Shown piece after piece: positions 19,766 to 28,083 of a stretch of 64,000 nucleotides of DNA. Under the pieces are notes generated by a model. That model did not search any database and had not been told where the DNA came from. It was given only the letters and a program-made list of their open reading frames with translations. This DNA is from Prescottella soli (GTDB lineage Bacteria; Actinomycetota; Actinomycetes; Mycobacteriales; Mycobacteriaceae), in assembly GCF_040024445.1 (NCBI RefSeq), contig NZ_CP157276.1, positions 4,216,001 to 4,280,000 on the forward strand, read 5' to 3'. The translations under genes and the position numbers were made by a program. Position 1 is the stretch's first letter; each line of letters opens with the position of its first letter.

Positions 19766-20143
19766 ATGTCGAAGTTGCAGCTCGAGAAGGCCATGACCCC
19801 GGAGGATCTCACTCGGCTGTTCGTCGAGCGGTCGAACGCCGGCGACGCGGACGGTGTCGCCGCGCTGTACGAGGAGGACGCGGTGATGGCGTATCCGCCC
19901 GGGTCGCTCACGGTCGGCCGCGCGGCGATCCGAGACCTGTGGGCGCACGTGCTGAGCCATGCGCCGCGCTTCGAACCCGAACCCCCGCTCCCGACGCTGG
20001 TGAGCGGCGACCTCGCGCTGACGTCGACGCCGCCGCGGGACGGTGCGGGTGCCCGCGCGCAGGTGGTCCGACGCCAGCCGGACGGAAGCTGGCTGCGCGT
20101 GCTGGATCAGCCCGAGTTCGTCACACCCGGCGACGACCGCTAG
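19766..20143 (+). CDS. NTF2-like protein (SnoaL/DUF4440 type)
   Basis: A 125-aa protein starting at ATG 19766. The segment VERSNAGDADGVAALYEEDAVMAYPPG is characteristic of the cone-shaped NTF2-like superfamily, in which members are small ligand-binding proteins or enzymes such as isomerases and hydrolases. No catalytic residues can be assigned with confidence. It is divergent from the LysR gene and is probably its target. Its stop overlaps by 3-4 bases with the stop of the convergent pentapeptide-repeat gene. Confidence 0.75.
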   Translation: MSKLQLEKAMTPEDLTRLFVERSNAGDADGVAALYEEDAVMAYPPGSLTVGRAAIRDLWAHVLSHAPRFEPEPPLPTLVSGDLALTSTPPRDGAGARAQVVRRQPDGSWLRVLDQPEFVTPGDDR

Positions 20144-20772
20144 TCGCTGACCCCGACGCGCAACCCGTGTGCGGCAGCGAAACTGACGGCCTGGGTCAGT
20201 TCGATGGCGGCGCCGGTGAGCTTCGCGGACGTCCACAGGGACGGGTCGACGCGGGCGCCTTCGAGGTCTGCGTCGTCGAGGCGCAGGTCGGCGGTGCGGG
20301 CGCCCGTCAGGTCGGCGCCGCGCAGGATCGCCTTGCGCAGATCGGCGCCGACGAGGTTGGCTTCGCGCAGCCGGCACCCGGACAGGTCGACGCCGCGGAG
20401 GTCGACCTCCCCGAGCGATGCGAGCGTGAAGTCCACCTCCTCGAGCGTGAGTGGGCGGATCCGGGATTCCCGGATCACCGATCCCATGAAGCTCGAGTGC
20501 TGGAACGTGCTGTCCCACATGCGGGTGTACTCGAAGTGGCAGTTCCGGAATGCGGTGCCGCTGTGCCGCGATCCGGTGAGGTCGGCGCCGGTGAAGTCGC
20601 AGCCGGTGAAGGTGACGTTCTCGGTGACGAGTCCGGACAGGTCCGCGTCCCGGAAGTCGCACCCGGTGTAGGTGCGGCGGCGCCAGGTCTCACCGGCGAA
20701 GCACGCGTCGGAGAAGTCCTCGCGCTCGAACTCGGTGTCGTCGGCGGCCGGGTCGGGCTGGATGTCACTCAC
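20140..20772 (-). CDS. pentapeptide-repeat protein
   Basis: A 210-aa protein starting at GTG 20772, only 4 bases after the stop of the upstream AmaP-like gene. Tandem A(D/N)LXX-type repeats fill about residues 35-180 (DFRDADLSGLV, DFTGADLTGSR, ANLVGADLRKAILRGADLTGA). This predicts a right-handed quadrilateral beta-helix. Such proteins include DNA-gyrase mimics such as MfpA and Qnr and many of unknown role. Position at the end of the Asp23 operon suggests co-expression with envelope-stress proteins, though a gyrase role cannot be excluded. Confidence 0.82.
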   Translation of the reverse strand: MSDIQPDPAADDTEFEREDFSDACFAGETWRRRTYTGCDFRDADLSGLVTENVTFTGCDFTGADLTGSRHSGTAFRNCHFEYTRMWDSTFQHSSFMGSVIRESRIRPLTLEEVDFTLASLGEVDLRGVDLSGCRLREANLVGADLRKAILRGADLTGARTADLRLDDADLEGARVDPSLWTSAKLTGAAIELTQAVSFAAAHGLRVGVSD

Positions 20773-20776
20773 CCGG

Positions 20777-21394
20777 TCAGTCTCCTCCCTCGGCGGGGTT
20801 CGGCTGCGCGGCGGGGGTCGGGACCGGCGGATGGTCGGCGCGGTCGAGGTGCAGCAGGACGCGGACGGCGACGTCGGCGACGGCGGTCCCGCCGAGCGCG
20901 GACGTCGTTGTCGCCGCGACGCGTTCGGCGTCGCGGACGAGTGCGGCGATGTCGGAGTGAGGGTCGGCGTCGAGCGTGATCTGGATGGTGGCCAGCCCAC
21001 GGTCGGACACGGCCCGCCCGCGGGCCCGCCGGACGCCGGGCAGCCGTGCCAGTTCGTCGGCGACACCGCCCGCGATCGGACCGAGGTCAATCGCGACGGG
21101 GGTGTCGGTGCTCGTCTCGAGCATCGTGCTGGGGGCGGCGCGTCGGCGGGCGAGGTCGACCGCGAGCACGACGATGCCGAGGACCACGCCGATGGCGACC
21201 GTGGCGCCGAGCGCCCAGTGCCACCACGTCTGTTCGGGCACCGCGGCGATCCGGTCACGGTCGATGTGGGACACGGCGTTTCGAACGGTCTCCACATCGC
21301 GGTCCCACGCGAGCGCGACCGCGCCGGTCACGGCCAGCGCGAGCCCGACCACCAGGACGAGCAGGCGGTTGAGGGCCGCCGCACCGCGCTTCAC
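20777..21394 (-). CDS. AmaP-like membrane anchor protein of the Asp23 cluster
   Basis: A 205-aa protein with two hydrophobic helices near the N-terminus (about residues 10-30 and 60-82). A cytoplasmic alpha/beta domain follows (VADELARLPGVRRARGR and later DIAALVRDAERVAATT). This arrangement matches AmaP, the membrane anchor that holds Asp23 at the membrane in Firmicutes. The C-terminus is Pro/Ala rich. It overlaps the upstream Asp23-DUF6286 gene by 4 bases. The identification rests on architecture and neighbours. Confidence 0.65.
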   Translation of the reverse strand: MKRGAAALNRLLVLVVGLALAVTGAVALAWDRDVETVRNAVSHIDRDRIAAVPEQTWWHWALGATVAIGVVLGIVVLAVDLARRRAAPSTMLETSTDTPVAIDLGPIAGGVADELARLPGVRRARGRAVSDRGLATIQITLDADPHSDIAALVRDAERVAATTTSALGGTAVADVAVRVLLHLDRADHPPVPTPAAQPNPAEGGD

Positions 21395-22350
21395 GACTCG
21401 CCCCGCGCGCGGCGGACCCGCACCCGCAGTTTGGGCGGCCGCTCGAGTACCGCCAGTTGCTCTCGGACCGCGTCCGTCACGGCGCCGCGTAGTTCGTCGG
21501 TCGGGCGGTCGGGCGCGGCGACCACGTGGACCGTCGCGCGGCGACGGTCCACCGTCGTGCGCGCGGTGTGCACCCCGGCCACCGTTCCGGCGCGGGCACT
21601 ACACATCCGGGCGACGTCGACCGGTCGCAGCCAGACGGCGGGCGCCTCGGCGCCGATCCGCGCGGGCACGTGCGTGCGGGTGCGCGGTGCGAGGGCCAGG
21701 AGCACCAACAGGATCCCGAGGACGAGGGCGGCGAGCGACGCGGGGACGAGCCACTGCTCCCAGTGCAGACGCCCGACCCACTCGAAGGTGTTCCGCAGCC
21801 ACGGCGCACCCGAAATCGCCCCGCGCGCGATGAGTAGTTCCCGGGCCGCGACCCCGGCCAGCGCGAGCAGTCCGACGGAGATCGCGATGGCCGCCGGCAC
21901 CGCTGCGGGCGCCGCCGTCGGTGTGCGGGGAGGAATGAGGGTCGGCGCGGGCACGGGCGTGGGGCACTCGCCGGCGTCCCCCGGCGCCGCGCAGTCGGTG
22001 CCGGCGACGAGCACCCCGAGTTGGTGCAGCGGCATGCCGGTGAGGTTCTCGACCTGATCACCGACCTCGCGGTGGACCCGCCGGGTCAGTTCGGCGACGT
22101 CGCACGGCCAGCGCACCCCGAGATAGAGGCTCACCGCGACCGATCGGGCGCCGGTGGAGACGTCCGCGCGGGGAAGATCGCGGCCGGTGAACCGGGTGAG
22201 CCCGCCGCCCTGTTGCACGACGCCGGGAACCTGGAGTGCTGCGGTGGTCGCGATCTTCGCGATCGCCCGGTCCTTGATGATCAGGCGTCCGCGCGAGCCT
22301 GGTTCGTCGGTCGTGTCGGGCGACGCGGTGGCGGAGTCGAACTCAGCCAC
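21391..22350 (-). CDS. Asp23/Gls24-family protein with membrane segment and DUF6286-like C-terminus
   Basis: A 319-aa protein starting at GTG 22350. Residues about 20-115 form an Asp23 (alkaline shock) domain: IIKDRAIAKIATTAALQVPGV and a VSLYLGVRW strand, then VENLTGMPL. A Pro-rich linker leads to two hydrophobic helices (about 150-170 and 200-222). A second alpha/beta domain follows (PVDVARMCSARAGTVAGV), probably DUF6286. The fusion ties an Asp23 domain directly to the membrane. It overlaps the upstream small membrane gene by 8 bases. Confidence 0.7.
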   Translation of the reverse strand: MAEFDSATASPDTTDEPGSRGRLIIKDRAIAKIATTAALQVPGVVQQGGGLTRFTGRDLPRADVSTGARSVAVSLYLGVRWPCDVAELTRRVHREVGDQVENLTGMPLHQLGVLVAGTDCAAPGDAGECPTPVPAPTLIPPRTPTAAPAAVPAAIAISVGLLALAGVAARELLIARGAISGAPWLRNTFEWVGRLHWEQWLVPASLAALVLGILLVLLALAPRTRTHVPARIGAEAPAVWLRPVDVARMCSARAGTVAGVHTARTTVDRRRATVHVVAAPDRPTDELRGAVTDAVREQLAVLERPPKLRVRVRRARGES

Positions 22351-22522
22351 GGCCGCGGGACCGGAGCAGGGCGCCGAGGTCCAGGTGGCCGTCGCGGTGG
22401 GCGCCGATCGCCATCCCGACCGCGCCCAGGAGCACCGCGAAGACGAAACCGCTGAAGCCGCCGAGGATTCCGGCGAGCGCGAGGAGCAGTCCCGCGATCA
22501 GTCCCATACTCGTGCTGGTCAT
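22343..22522 (-). CDS. 59-aa small membrane protein (DUF2273-like) of the Asp23 operon
   Basis: It starts at ATG 22522, inside the last codons of the upstream Asp23 gene (ATGA overlap). The product has one or two hydrophobic helices (GLIAGLLLALAGILGG and FVFAVLLGAVGMAIGA) and a basic tail. Small DUF2273 membrane proteins accompany Asp23 genes in Firmicutes and have the same size and layout. Tight overlap with both neighbours makes it a real gene. Confidence 0.75.
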   Translation of the reverse strand: MTSTSMGLIAGLLLALAGILGGFSGFVFAVLLGAVGMAIGAHRDGHLDLGALLRSRGRG

Positions 22523-22845
22523 AGTTCAGGTCCTGTCTGATCGGCTGTGTGGTCCCCGGGGTCCTCGAGGTCCTCGATCGTCACGTCGACCGGCACGTCC
22601 ACGACCGCGCGGACGGCGGCGCGGATGCGCTCGGCCGTCGCGAAGAGGTCGGCCGGATAGCGCACGGTGACGTGCACCGAGCAGGTGTCGTCGTCGATCC
22701 GGATGCCGGTGACGCGTCGTCCCGGGAGATAAGTGGCGACCGTGCCGAACTCGCCTCCGTGCAGACCCGTCACCCCCGGCACGGCGAGTGCCGCCTCGGC
22801 GGCCCGTTCCGCTGCCGAAAGTTCTTGTGTCGCAGGCTCGGTCAC
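22519..22845 (-). CDS. short Asp23-like protein
   Basis: A 108-aa soluble protein starting at GTG 22845. AAEAALAVPGVTGLHGGEFG, then DDTCSVHVTVRYPADLFATAERI and VDVPVDVTIEDL form a single minimal Asp23-type alpha/beta domain. It lies between a canonical Asp23 and the DUF2273-like gene with 4-base overlaps on both sides, implying coupled translation and a shared complex. Confidence 0.7.
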   Translation of the reverse strand: MTEPATQELSAAERAAEAALAVPGVTGLHGGEFGTVATYLPGRRVTGIRIDDDTCSVHVTVRYPADLFATAERIRAAVRAVVDVPVDVTIEDLEDPGDHTADQTGPEL

Positions 22846-23315
22846 TGCACGCGCGGCTTGGTGTCGTCGGTGCCGGGTTCGTTCTCGTCGAACAGGACGA
22901 CATCGAAGACGGTGATGTTCACTTCGGTCACCTCGAGGCCCGTCATGTTCTCGACGGCCGCGATGACGTTGCGGCGGATCCCGGCCGCGAGTTCGTGGAG
23001 GGCGACGCCGTACTCGGCGACGATGCCGATGTCGATCGCGGCCTGCTTCTCGCCGACCTCGACCGCGATGCCCTGACCGTGGTTGACCCGGGCTCCGGGT
23101 ATCCGATCGCGCAGTGCCCCGACGACGCGGGCGGTGCCACCGCCGACGTCGTAGACGCCGCTGATCTCCCGCGTGGCGATGCCCGCGATCTTCGCGACGA
23201 CCGCGTCCGCGATGATCGTCTTGCCCTGTGAATCGATCAGTTCGGGTGTGGACCCGCCGAACCGGATTCGTCCGCCCTCCGTGCCCGAAACACCTGCACC
23301 CGGTTCAATGGTCAT
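22842..23315 (-). CDS. Asp23/Gls24-family envelope stress response protein
   Basis: A 157-aa protein. ATG 23315 is chosen because it follows a GAGGAG ribosome site; the frame is open 23 residues further upstream. The Asp23 domain is clear: GKTIIADAVVAKIAGIATREISGVYDVGG, then AAIDIGIVAEYGVALHELAAGIRRN and VENMTGLEVTEVNITVFDV. In Staphylococcus, Asp23 is an abundant membrane-associated protein needed for cell-envelope homeostasis. It is the first gene of a six-gene leftward operon. Confidence 0.88.
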   Translation of the reverse strand: MTIEPGAGVSGTEGGRIRFGGSTPELIDSQGKTIIADAVVAKIAGIATREISGVYDVGGGTARVVGALRDRIPGARVNHGQGIAVEVGEKQAAIDIGIVAEYGVALHELAAGIRRNVIAAVENMTGLEVTEVNITVFDVVLFDENEPGTDDTKPRVQ

Positions 23316-23536
23316 CGTCGCTCCTCGTCCGGTGCCGTTCCCGCGTCGGCCCGGTTCCCGTCCAACTGTAGTGAGTGCGGCCACCGCGTGGGGTACGACG
23401 CGCGACGGTCGAGCACCGCCGGCCTCGGCGGGTACCCGATACCCCTCGAATTTGGTAGAACAGGTTCCAACTGTGGCGTGCTCGCGTGGGACGCCCAGAT
23501 GACGTGTCGTGTGTGGTGACGGAGGGGTTGGCAGGG

Positions 23537-24739
23537 ATGACCAGTAGTGACAAGGCCGTCGGTCCGGTCGTGATCGTCGGGGCCGGGCTGGCCGCCGTCC
23601 GCGCCGCGGAGGAACTGCGTCAGTCGGGGTACGACGGCGAACTCGTCGTCGTCGGCGACGAGCCGCACCTGCCGTACGACCGGCCGCCGCTGTCGAAGGA
23701 CGTCGTCCGTGGGGAGAACGACGACACGACGCTGCGTCCGCAGGAGTTCTACGACGAGCAGCGCATCGATCTGCGTCTCGGCACGGCCGCGACCGGTGTC
23801 GACCGCGAGCGCCGGGTGCTGCACCTCGCCGACGGCGGCGAGCTCGCGTACGGCGAGCTGATCATCGCGACCGGGCTGAGCCCGCGTCGCATCCCGAGCC
23901 TGCCGGATCTGGGTGGCGTCCACGTGCTCCGCTCGGTCGACGAGAGCCGCGCGCTGCGCGCCGACCTTCGCGAGGGGTCCCGCGCGCTCGTGGTCGGCGC
24001 CGGCTTCATCGGGTGCGAGCTCGCGGCCAGCATGCGTGCGCTGGGACTCGACGTCGTGCTCCTCGAACCGCAGCCGGCTCCGCTGGCGTCGGTGCTGGGT
24101 GAGCAGATCGGCAAGCTGGTCGGGCGCCTGCACACCGAGGAGGGCGTCGACGTGCGCGCCGGGGTCGGGCTCGCGGCTCTCACCGGCGACGGGCGCGTCA
24201 GCGGGGCGGTGCTGTCCGACGGCACCGAGCTCGGGGTCGACGTCGTCGCGATCGGTATCGGCTCCGTGCCGGTCACGGGATGGCTCGACGGCTCGGGCAT
24301 CGAGATCGACAACGGGGTGCTGTGCGACGAGGTGGGCCGCACGAACGATCCGCACGTGTGGGCCATCGGTGACGTCGCGGCGTGGCGACACGAGTCGGGC
24401 GGACACAAGCGCGTCGAGCACTGGAGCAACGCCGGTGACCAGGCGAAGATCCTGGCGGGTGCGCTGACCGGTACCGGCGATCCGAGTGCGCCGGCGCAGG
24501 TCCCGTACTTCTGGAGCGACCAGTACGGCCTCAAGATCCAGGCCCTGGGCACGGTCTCGCCCGACGACGACGTCCACATGGTCAAGGACGACGGCCGCAA
24601 GTTCGTCGCCTACTACTCGCGAGGTGGCGCGTTGACCGCGGTCGTCGGCCTGGGCTCGGCCGGTGCGGTGATGAAGATGCGCGCGAAGATCGCCGCGGGT
24701 GCGCCGATCGCGGAGCTGCTCGAATCCAGTCCCGCCTGA
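23537..24739 (+). CDS. FAD-dependent NAD(P)H:ferredoxin reductase (rhodocoxin/putidaredoxin reductase type)
   Basis: A 400-aa flavoprotein starting at MTSSDKAVG (ATG 23537); the frame is open 17 residues upstream. It has an N-terminal FAD Rossmann motif (VIVGAGLAAVRAAEELR), the PYDRPPLSK segment typical of oxygenase-coupled reductases, and a second NAD(P) Rossmann motif (VVGAGFIGCELAAS). The C-terminal FAD motif is WAIGDVAAW. It would pass electrons from NADH to a small ferredoxin serving a P450 or oxygenase. No ferredoxin or P450 gene is adjacent, so its partner is elsewhere. Confidence 0.88.
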   Translation: MTSSDKAVGPVVIVGAGLAAVRAAEELRQSGYDGELVVVGDEPHLPYDRPPLSKDVVRGENDDTTLRPQEFYDEQRIDLRLGTAATGVDRERRVLHLADGGELAYGELIIATGLSPRRIPSLPDLGGVHVLRSVDESRALRADLREGSRALVVGAGFIGCELAASMRALGLDVVLLEPQPAPLASVLGEQIGKLVGRLHTEEGVDVRAGVGLAALTGDGRVSGAVLSDGTELGVDVVAIGIGSVPVTGWLDGSGIEIDNGVLCDEVGRTNDPHVWAIGDVAAWRHESGGHKRVEHWSNAGDQAKILAGALTGTGDPSAPAQVPYFWSDQYGLKIQALGTVSPDDDVHMVKDDGRKFVAYYSRGGALTAVVGLGSAGAVMKMRAKIAAGAPIAELLESSPA

Positions 24740-24784
24740 CCGCCTGCCCGACCCCGTCGAACCCGACCGGGCTAGATTTGTCGG

Positions 24785-25552
24785 GTGATCGTTGCGCTCA
24801 TCGACTCGGGTCTCGGACTTCTCCCGACGTCTGCGTGGTTGCGTCGGTTGCGTCCGGACCTCGACCTGATGCTCTCCCTCGACCCGGAGGGTGCCCCGTG
24901 GGGGCCGCGTGACGAGCGGTGGGTGATCGACCGCGTCGTCGGCACCGCCCGCCGGGCCGTCGACCGTGGGGCCGAGGTCGTGGTGCTGCCGTGCAACACC
25001 GCGAGCGTCACGGCCCTCGAGCACGTGCGCGCCGACCTCGGTTCCGGCGTCCCCGTGATCGGCACGGTTCCGGCGATCAAGCCGGCCGCGGCGATGTGTG
25101 ATTCGGTCGCGATCTGGGCGACGGCCGCCACCACGGCGAGCGCGTACCAGGCGAACCTCGTCGAGCAGTTCGCCAACGGCAGTTCGGTCGTCGGGGTGGC
25201 TGCCCACGGCCTCGCCGACGCGATCGACCGCGGCGACATCGATGCGGTCGGGGCGGCGATCACCTCCGCGGCCGCCCGCACTCCCGGTGACGTGACGGGC
25301 GTCGTGCTGGGCTGCACCCACTACCCGCTGGTGGCGGACGAGATCGCAGCCCACCTGCCCGACGGCGTCGTGCTGTTCGACAGCGCCGAGGCCGTCGCGG
25401 CGCAGACCCTGCGGCGCATCGATGCCCTGGGACGTGATTCGACCGGCAACGGCACGGTCGAAGTCCTGCTGAGTGGGATTCGCGGTGAGCTGCCGGTCAG
25501 CGCCGCCAGCTTCGACGCCGGACGCCTGCTGCTCGCGGCGCCGTCCCGCTGA
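24785..25552 (+). CDS. glutamate/aspartate racemase-like protein
   Basis: A 255-aa protein starting at GTG 24785. It opens with VALIDSGLGLLP and carries the two catalytic-Cys motifs of the Asp/Glu racemase superfamily, LPCNTASVTALEH and LGCTHYPLVADEI. The key residues for two-base racemisation are therefore present. It is not necessarily the housekeeping MurI: the N-terminus is shortened relative to MurI and the surroundings are not cell-wall genes. It may be a second racemase acting on Glu, Asp or a related compound. Confidence 0.75.
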   Translation: MIVALIDSGLGLLPTSAWLRRLRPDLDLMLSLDPEGAPWGPRDERWVIDRVVGTARRAVDRGAEVVVLPCNTASVTALEHVRADLGSGVPVIGTVPAIKPAAAMCDSVAIWATAATTASAYQANLVEQFANGSSVVGVAAHGLADAIDRGDIDAVGAAITSAAARTPGDVTGVVLGCTHYPLVADEIAAHLPDGVVLFDSAEAVAAQTLRRIDALGRDSTGNGTVEVLLSGIRGELPVSAASFDAGRLLLAAPSR

Positions 25553-25567
25553 ACCCTCGTCCCCGCT

Positions 25568-26176
25568 TCACCCCAGCTGGGCCATCCCGGCGGCCACGAC
25601 CTGCGCGACGGTGTCGAGTTCCTCGTGGTGCAGTCGCGGGATGTCGTCGAGGTCGCGCATCCGGTCGTTGCTGGCGGCCGAGAACATCGCGGCCACCCAC
25701 GCGTTGGCGCAGGCCCGCAGCGTGCCCGGACGCACCGGGGCGATCGTGCTGGCCTGCAGGATCCGGACCGTCGCGTCGTGCAGGTACGAGCGGAACCGTC
25801 GCAGGCAGTCGCGGACGTCGGGGTGCGTCTCGGCCTCACGCCAGATGATGACCCGCATCACCGACGAGTCGTGGTCGCGCAGGTTCAGCGCGTCGTCGAG
25901 GTTGACCAGGCTCCTGGCCGGATCGCCGGGAGCGACGAGCGGCGTGATGTCGTCGAGGGGTTCGGCGGGGAGGCGTTCGGCCAGCAGCGCGGTGAGGATG
26001 TCGGGTTTGGTGGGGAAGTAGTAGAAGACGAGGCCCTTCGGGACGCCGGCGGCCGCGGCGACCGCGGCCGTCGACGTGGCGTCGAAGCCGCGGTCCGCGA
26101 TCAGGGTCTCGGCGGCGTCGAGGATCTTCTCGCGAGCGTCCCCGTCGATCCTGGCGCTGCGCCGACGGTGCGGCAT
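25568..26176 (-). CDS. TetR-family transcriptional regulator
   Basis: A 202-aa protein starting at ATG 26176. The N-terminal HTH is KILDAAETLIADRGFDATSTAAVAAAAGVPKGLVFYYFPTK in outline (residues about 14-54), a textbook TetR domain. It lies downstream of the SPW-repeat membrane protein gene in the same orientation (48-base gap) and may be co-transcribed with it. Its ligand and targets are unknown. Confidence 0.88.
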   Translation of the reverse strand: MPHRRRSARIDGDAREKILDAAETLIADRGFDATSTAAVAAAAGVPKGLVFYYFPTKPDILTALLAERLPAEPLDDITPLVAPGDPARSLVNLDDALNLRDHDSSVMRVIIWREAETHPDVRDCLRRFRSYLHDATVRILQASTIAPVRPGTLRACANAWVAAMFSAASNDRMRDLDDIPRLHHEELDTVAQVVAAGMAQLG

Positions 26177-26224
26177 GGCGTGGTTCGCTGTCTGTTCTGT
26201 TCGTCTGTCTGAACTCTGTGGTTG

Positions 26225-26587
26225 TCAGTGCGCGGCGACCCCTCCGTGTCCGTGCATTCGTGCGCTCATCGCGGGCATGCCGACGACGGAGACCACCACG
26301 GTCAGCGCGCCGACGACCCAGGCCGTCCAGGCGGCCCCGCTCATCGTGTGGAAGTTCATCACCCACGGGGAGATGAACATCAGCACACCCAGCACACCCA
26401 GCGCGTAGTCCGCCGCGGCCATCCCGGGCCGGGCCATGTGTGCCAGGCCGGCGAGGGCGACGAGCACACCCAGCACGATCAGCGACCAGCGCGCGCCGGT
26501 GTTCGTCGAGAGCCACAGCGGCGAGAGCGCCGCGAACGCGCCGATGATGACGGCCGCGTAGTCCTGCCAACGAGTTGATGCCTTCAT
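26225..26587 (-). CDS. SPW-repeat family small membrane protein
   Basis: A 120-aa protein with four hydrophobic helices. It carries the paired Ser-Pro-Trp type motifs that name the family (SPLWLS near residue 22 and SPWVMN near residue 73), reflecting an internal two-helix duplication. The start ATG 26587 follows a CAGGAGGCGGGTC ribosome site. The family is widespread and its function is unknown. It probably forms an operon with the TetR gene. Confidence 0.8.
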   Translation of the reverse strand: MKASTRWQDYAAVIIGAFAALSPLWLSTNTGARWSLIVLGVLVALAGLAHMARPGMAAADYALGVLGVLMFISPWVMNFHTMSGAAWTAWVVGALTVVVSVVGMPAMSARMHGHGGVAAH

Positions 26588-26733
26588 GACCCGCCTCCTG
26601 AGGATAGGCCTGGGAAAAGGGGGAGAGAGGATCGTGTCCTCGACCTCAGTGTCACGCTGACTGACCGGCCGATCAATATGTCCGGGTTGCACTTCGATGA
26701 CGGATTTGTGCAGTTCCGGGCGCGGTTCTGTGA

Positions 26734-26780
26734 CCGAATGTCACATCGGTTCAGTCCAACGGAACGCATGTGACATTCGG
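26734..26780. repeat. palindromic repeat element, copy 1
   Basis: An inverted repeat with 13-bp perfect arms (ccgaatgtcacat at 26734-26746, atgtgacattcgg at 26768-26780) and a further gttc/gaac pairing inside. The arms and much of the loop (gttcagtccaac) match a second element at 31362-31414. It sits between the SPW gene and the 3' end of kshB. Confidence 0.8.
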
Positions 26781-26808
26781 CCGGAAGCGCGAAGGGTGCG
26801 CTGCACGC

Positions 26809-26850
26809 GAAAGGGCCCGACCCCACCGGACGGCGGAGTCGGGCCCTTTC
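26809..26850 (-). terminator. terminator after kshB
   Basis: A 13-bp perfect stem (gaaagggcccgac at 26809-26821, complement at 26838-26850) with a 16-base loop lies just beyond the kshB stop. Confidence 0.8.
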
Positions 26851-26868
26851 ACGAGCGGGTGTCGAGTG

Positions 26869-27924
26869 TCAGAACTCGATCTTGAGGTGATCGCTCACCG
26901 GCTTGGCCTGGCAGCCCAGGATGTAGCCGTTGGCGATGTCCTCCTCGTCGAGGACGCCGGCGTGCTCCATCGAGACCTCGCCCTCGACCACGGTGCAGGC
27001 GCACGAGCCGCACTCGCCCTCCTGGCAGGAGTACGGCACGTCCAGGCCCTTCGACAGCATGATGTCGACCAGGGTCTGCTTGCGCGGCCAGCTCAGGTTG
27101 TGGGTCTCGCCGTCCAGCTCGACCTCGACGGTCGCCGCGTCGGCGGCCTCCTCGGCGGTGACTTCCTCGAGTTCGACGTCCTGGAACGGGTCGCCGCTGA
27201 GGGAGTTGAAGACCTCGGCGTGGACCTGCGAGCGCGGCATGCCGGCCTGGGCCAGGGCGTCGTGGATGGTGTCCATGAAGGGGCCGGGGCCGCACATGAA
27301 CGCCTCGTGGGACGTGAACGGTGCCGCGAGGGTCGCGATCTGGGCGGCCGTCGGCAGGCCCTGGAGCGACTCGATCCAGTGGATGATCGTCAGGCGGTCG
27401 GCGTACTTGGCGGCCAGCTCACGCAGCTCGGCCGCGAAGATCACCGAGTTCTCGTCGCGGTTGGCGTAGACCAGGACGACCTTGCCCTTGCCCTCGGTCA
27501 GTGCCGACTTGAGGATCGACATGACGGGCGTGATGCCGCTGCCCGCGCCGAACAGCAGGAAGTCGTGTTCGAGCGACTTCGGCGTGAAGATGCCGGACGG
27601 GGGCAGGACCTCGATCTGGTCGCCCACCGAGACGTTGTCGCACAGCCAGTTCGAGCCGTAGCCCTCGGCGGTCCGCTTGACGGTGACCTTGGGGGCGTCG
27701 TCGGTGAACGGCGAGCTGGCGAGCGAGTAGCAGCGGGCGACCGAACCGGTCAGGTCGCTCGGGATGCGCAGCGTCAGGAACTGGCCGGGCTTGTACTGGA
27801 ACTTGCTCTTCATGTCCGCGGGGACGTCGAAGACCAACGACCGCGAGTCGGGGGTCTCCTCGATCACCCCGGACACGGTGAGCACCGCGGATCGAGAGCT
27901 GTGCGGCACATCGATAGTGGTCAT
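26869..27924 (-). CDS. kshB: 3-ketosteroid 9-alpha-hydroxylase reductase component
   Basis: A 351-aa class IA oxidoreductase. The N-terminal FAD domain has RCYSLASSP, the NAD domain GAGSGITPVMSILKS and CGPGPFMDTIHD, and the C-terminal [2Fe-2S] domain SCQEGECGSCAC with a distal Cys in LGCQAKP. This order and length match KshB (Rv3571/Hmp), which feeds electrons to KshA for steroid-ring opening. A consensus KstR operator lies about 40 bases upstream of the start, supporting a role in cholesterol catabolism. The oxygenase KshA is not in the window. Confidence 0.88.
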   Translation of the reverse strand: MTTIDVPHSSRSAVLTVSGVIEETPDSRSLVFDVPADMKSKFQYKPGQFLTLRIPSDLTGSVARCYSLASSPFTDDAPKVTVKRTAEGYGSNWLCDNVSVGDQIEVLPPSGIFTPKSLEHDFLLFGAGSGITPVMSILKSALTEGKGKVVLVYANRDENSVIFAAELRELAAKYADRLTIIHWIESLQGLPTAAQIATLAAPFTSHEAFMCGPGPFMDTIHDALAQAGMPRSQVHAEVFNSLSGDPFQDVELEEVTAEEAADAATVEVELDGETHNLSWPRKQTLVDIMLSKGLDVPYSCQEGECGSCACTVVEGEVSMEHAGVLDEEDIANGYILGCQAKPVSDHLKIEF

Positions 27925-27962
27925 GCGAACTCTGGTCCTCTCGTGGATCAGCCTAGAACGTT

Positions 27963-27976
27963 TAGAACGTGTTCTA
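27963..27976. promoter_or_regulatory. KstR-type operator upstream of kshB
   Basis: tagaacgtgttcta matches the KstR consensus TNNAACNNGTTNNA at every fixed position and is a perfect palindrome. It lies 39 bases upstream of the kshB start. A second partial copy of its left half (ctagaacg) overlaps immediately before it. KstR is the TetR repressor of steroid catabolism genes in rhodococci and mycobacteria. Confidence 0.8.
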
Positions 27977-28083
27977 GTTTCAGCGTAGCAGCGTAGCGAC
28001 GCTACCGGGGCGATGGTAATTCTCCGATTTCGGCTCCCGCTGATCGGGAGCGTTCTCGAGTGCCGAATCGGACACTCGAGCGG

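Noticed and set aside
26697-26885. Short frames with ECHIGSVQRNACDIRP-like sequence at both palindromic repeats
   Set aside because: The palindromes translate to similar peptides on both strands and in both copies. There is no ribosome site, and they are better explained as repeat elements.
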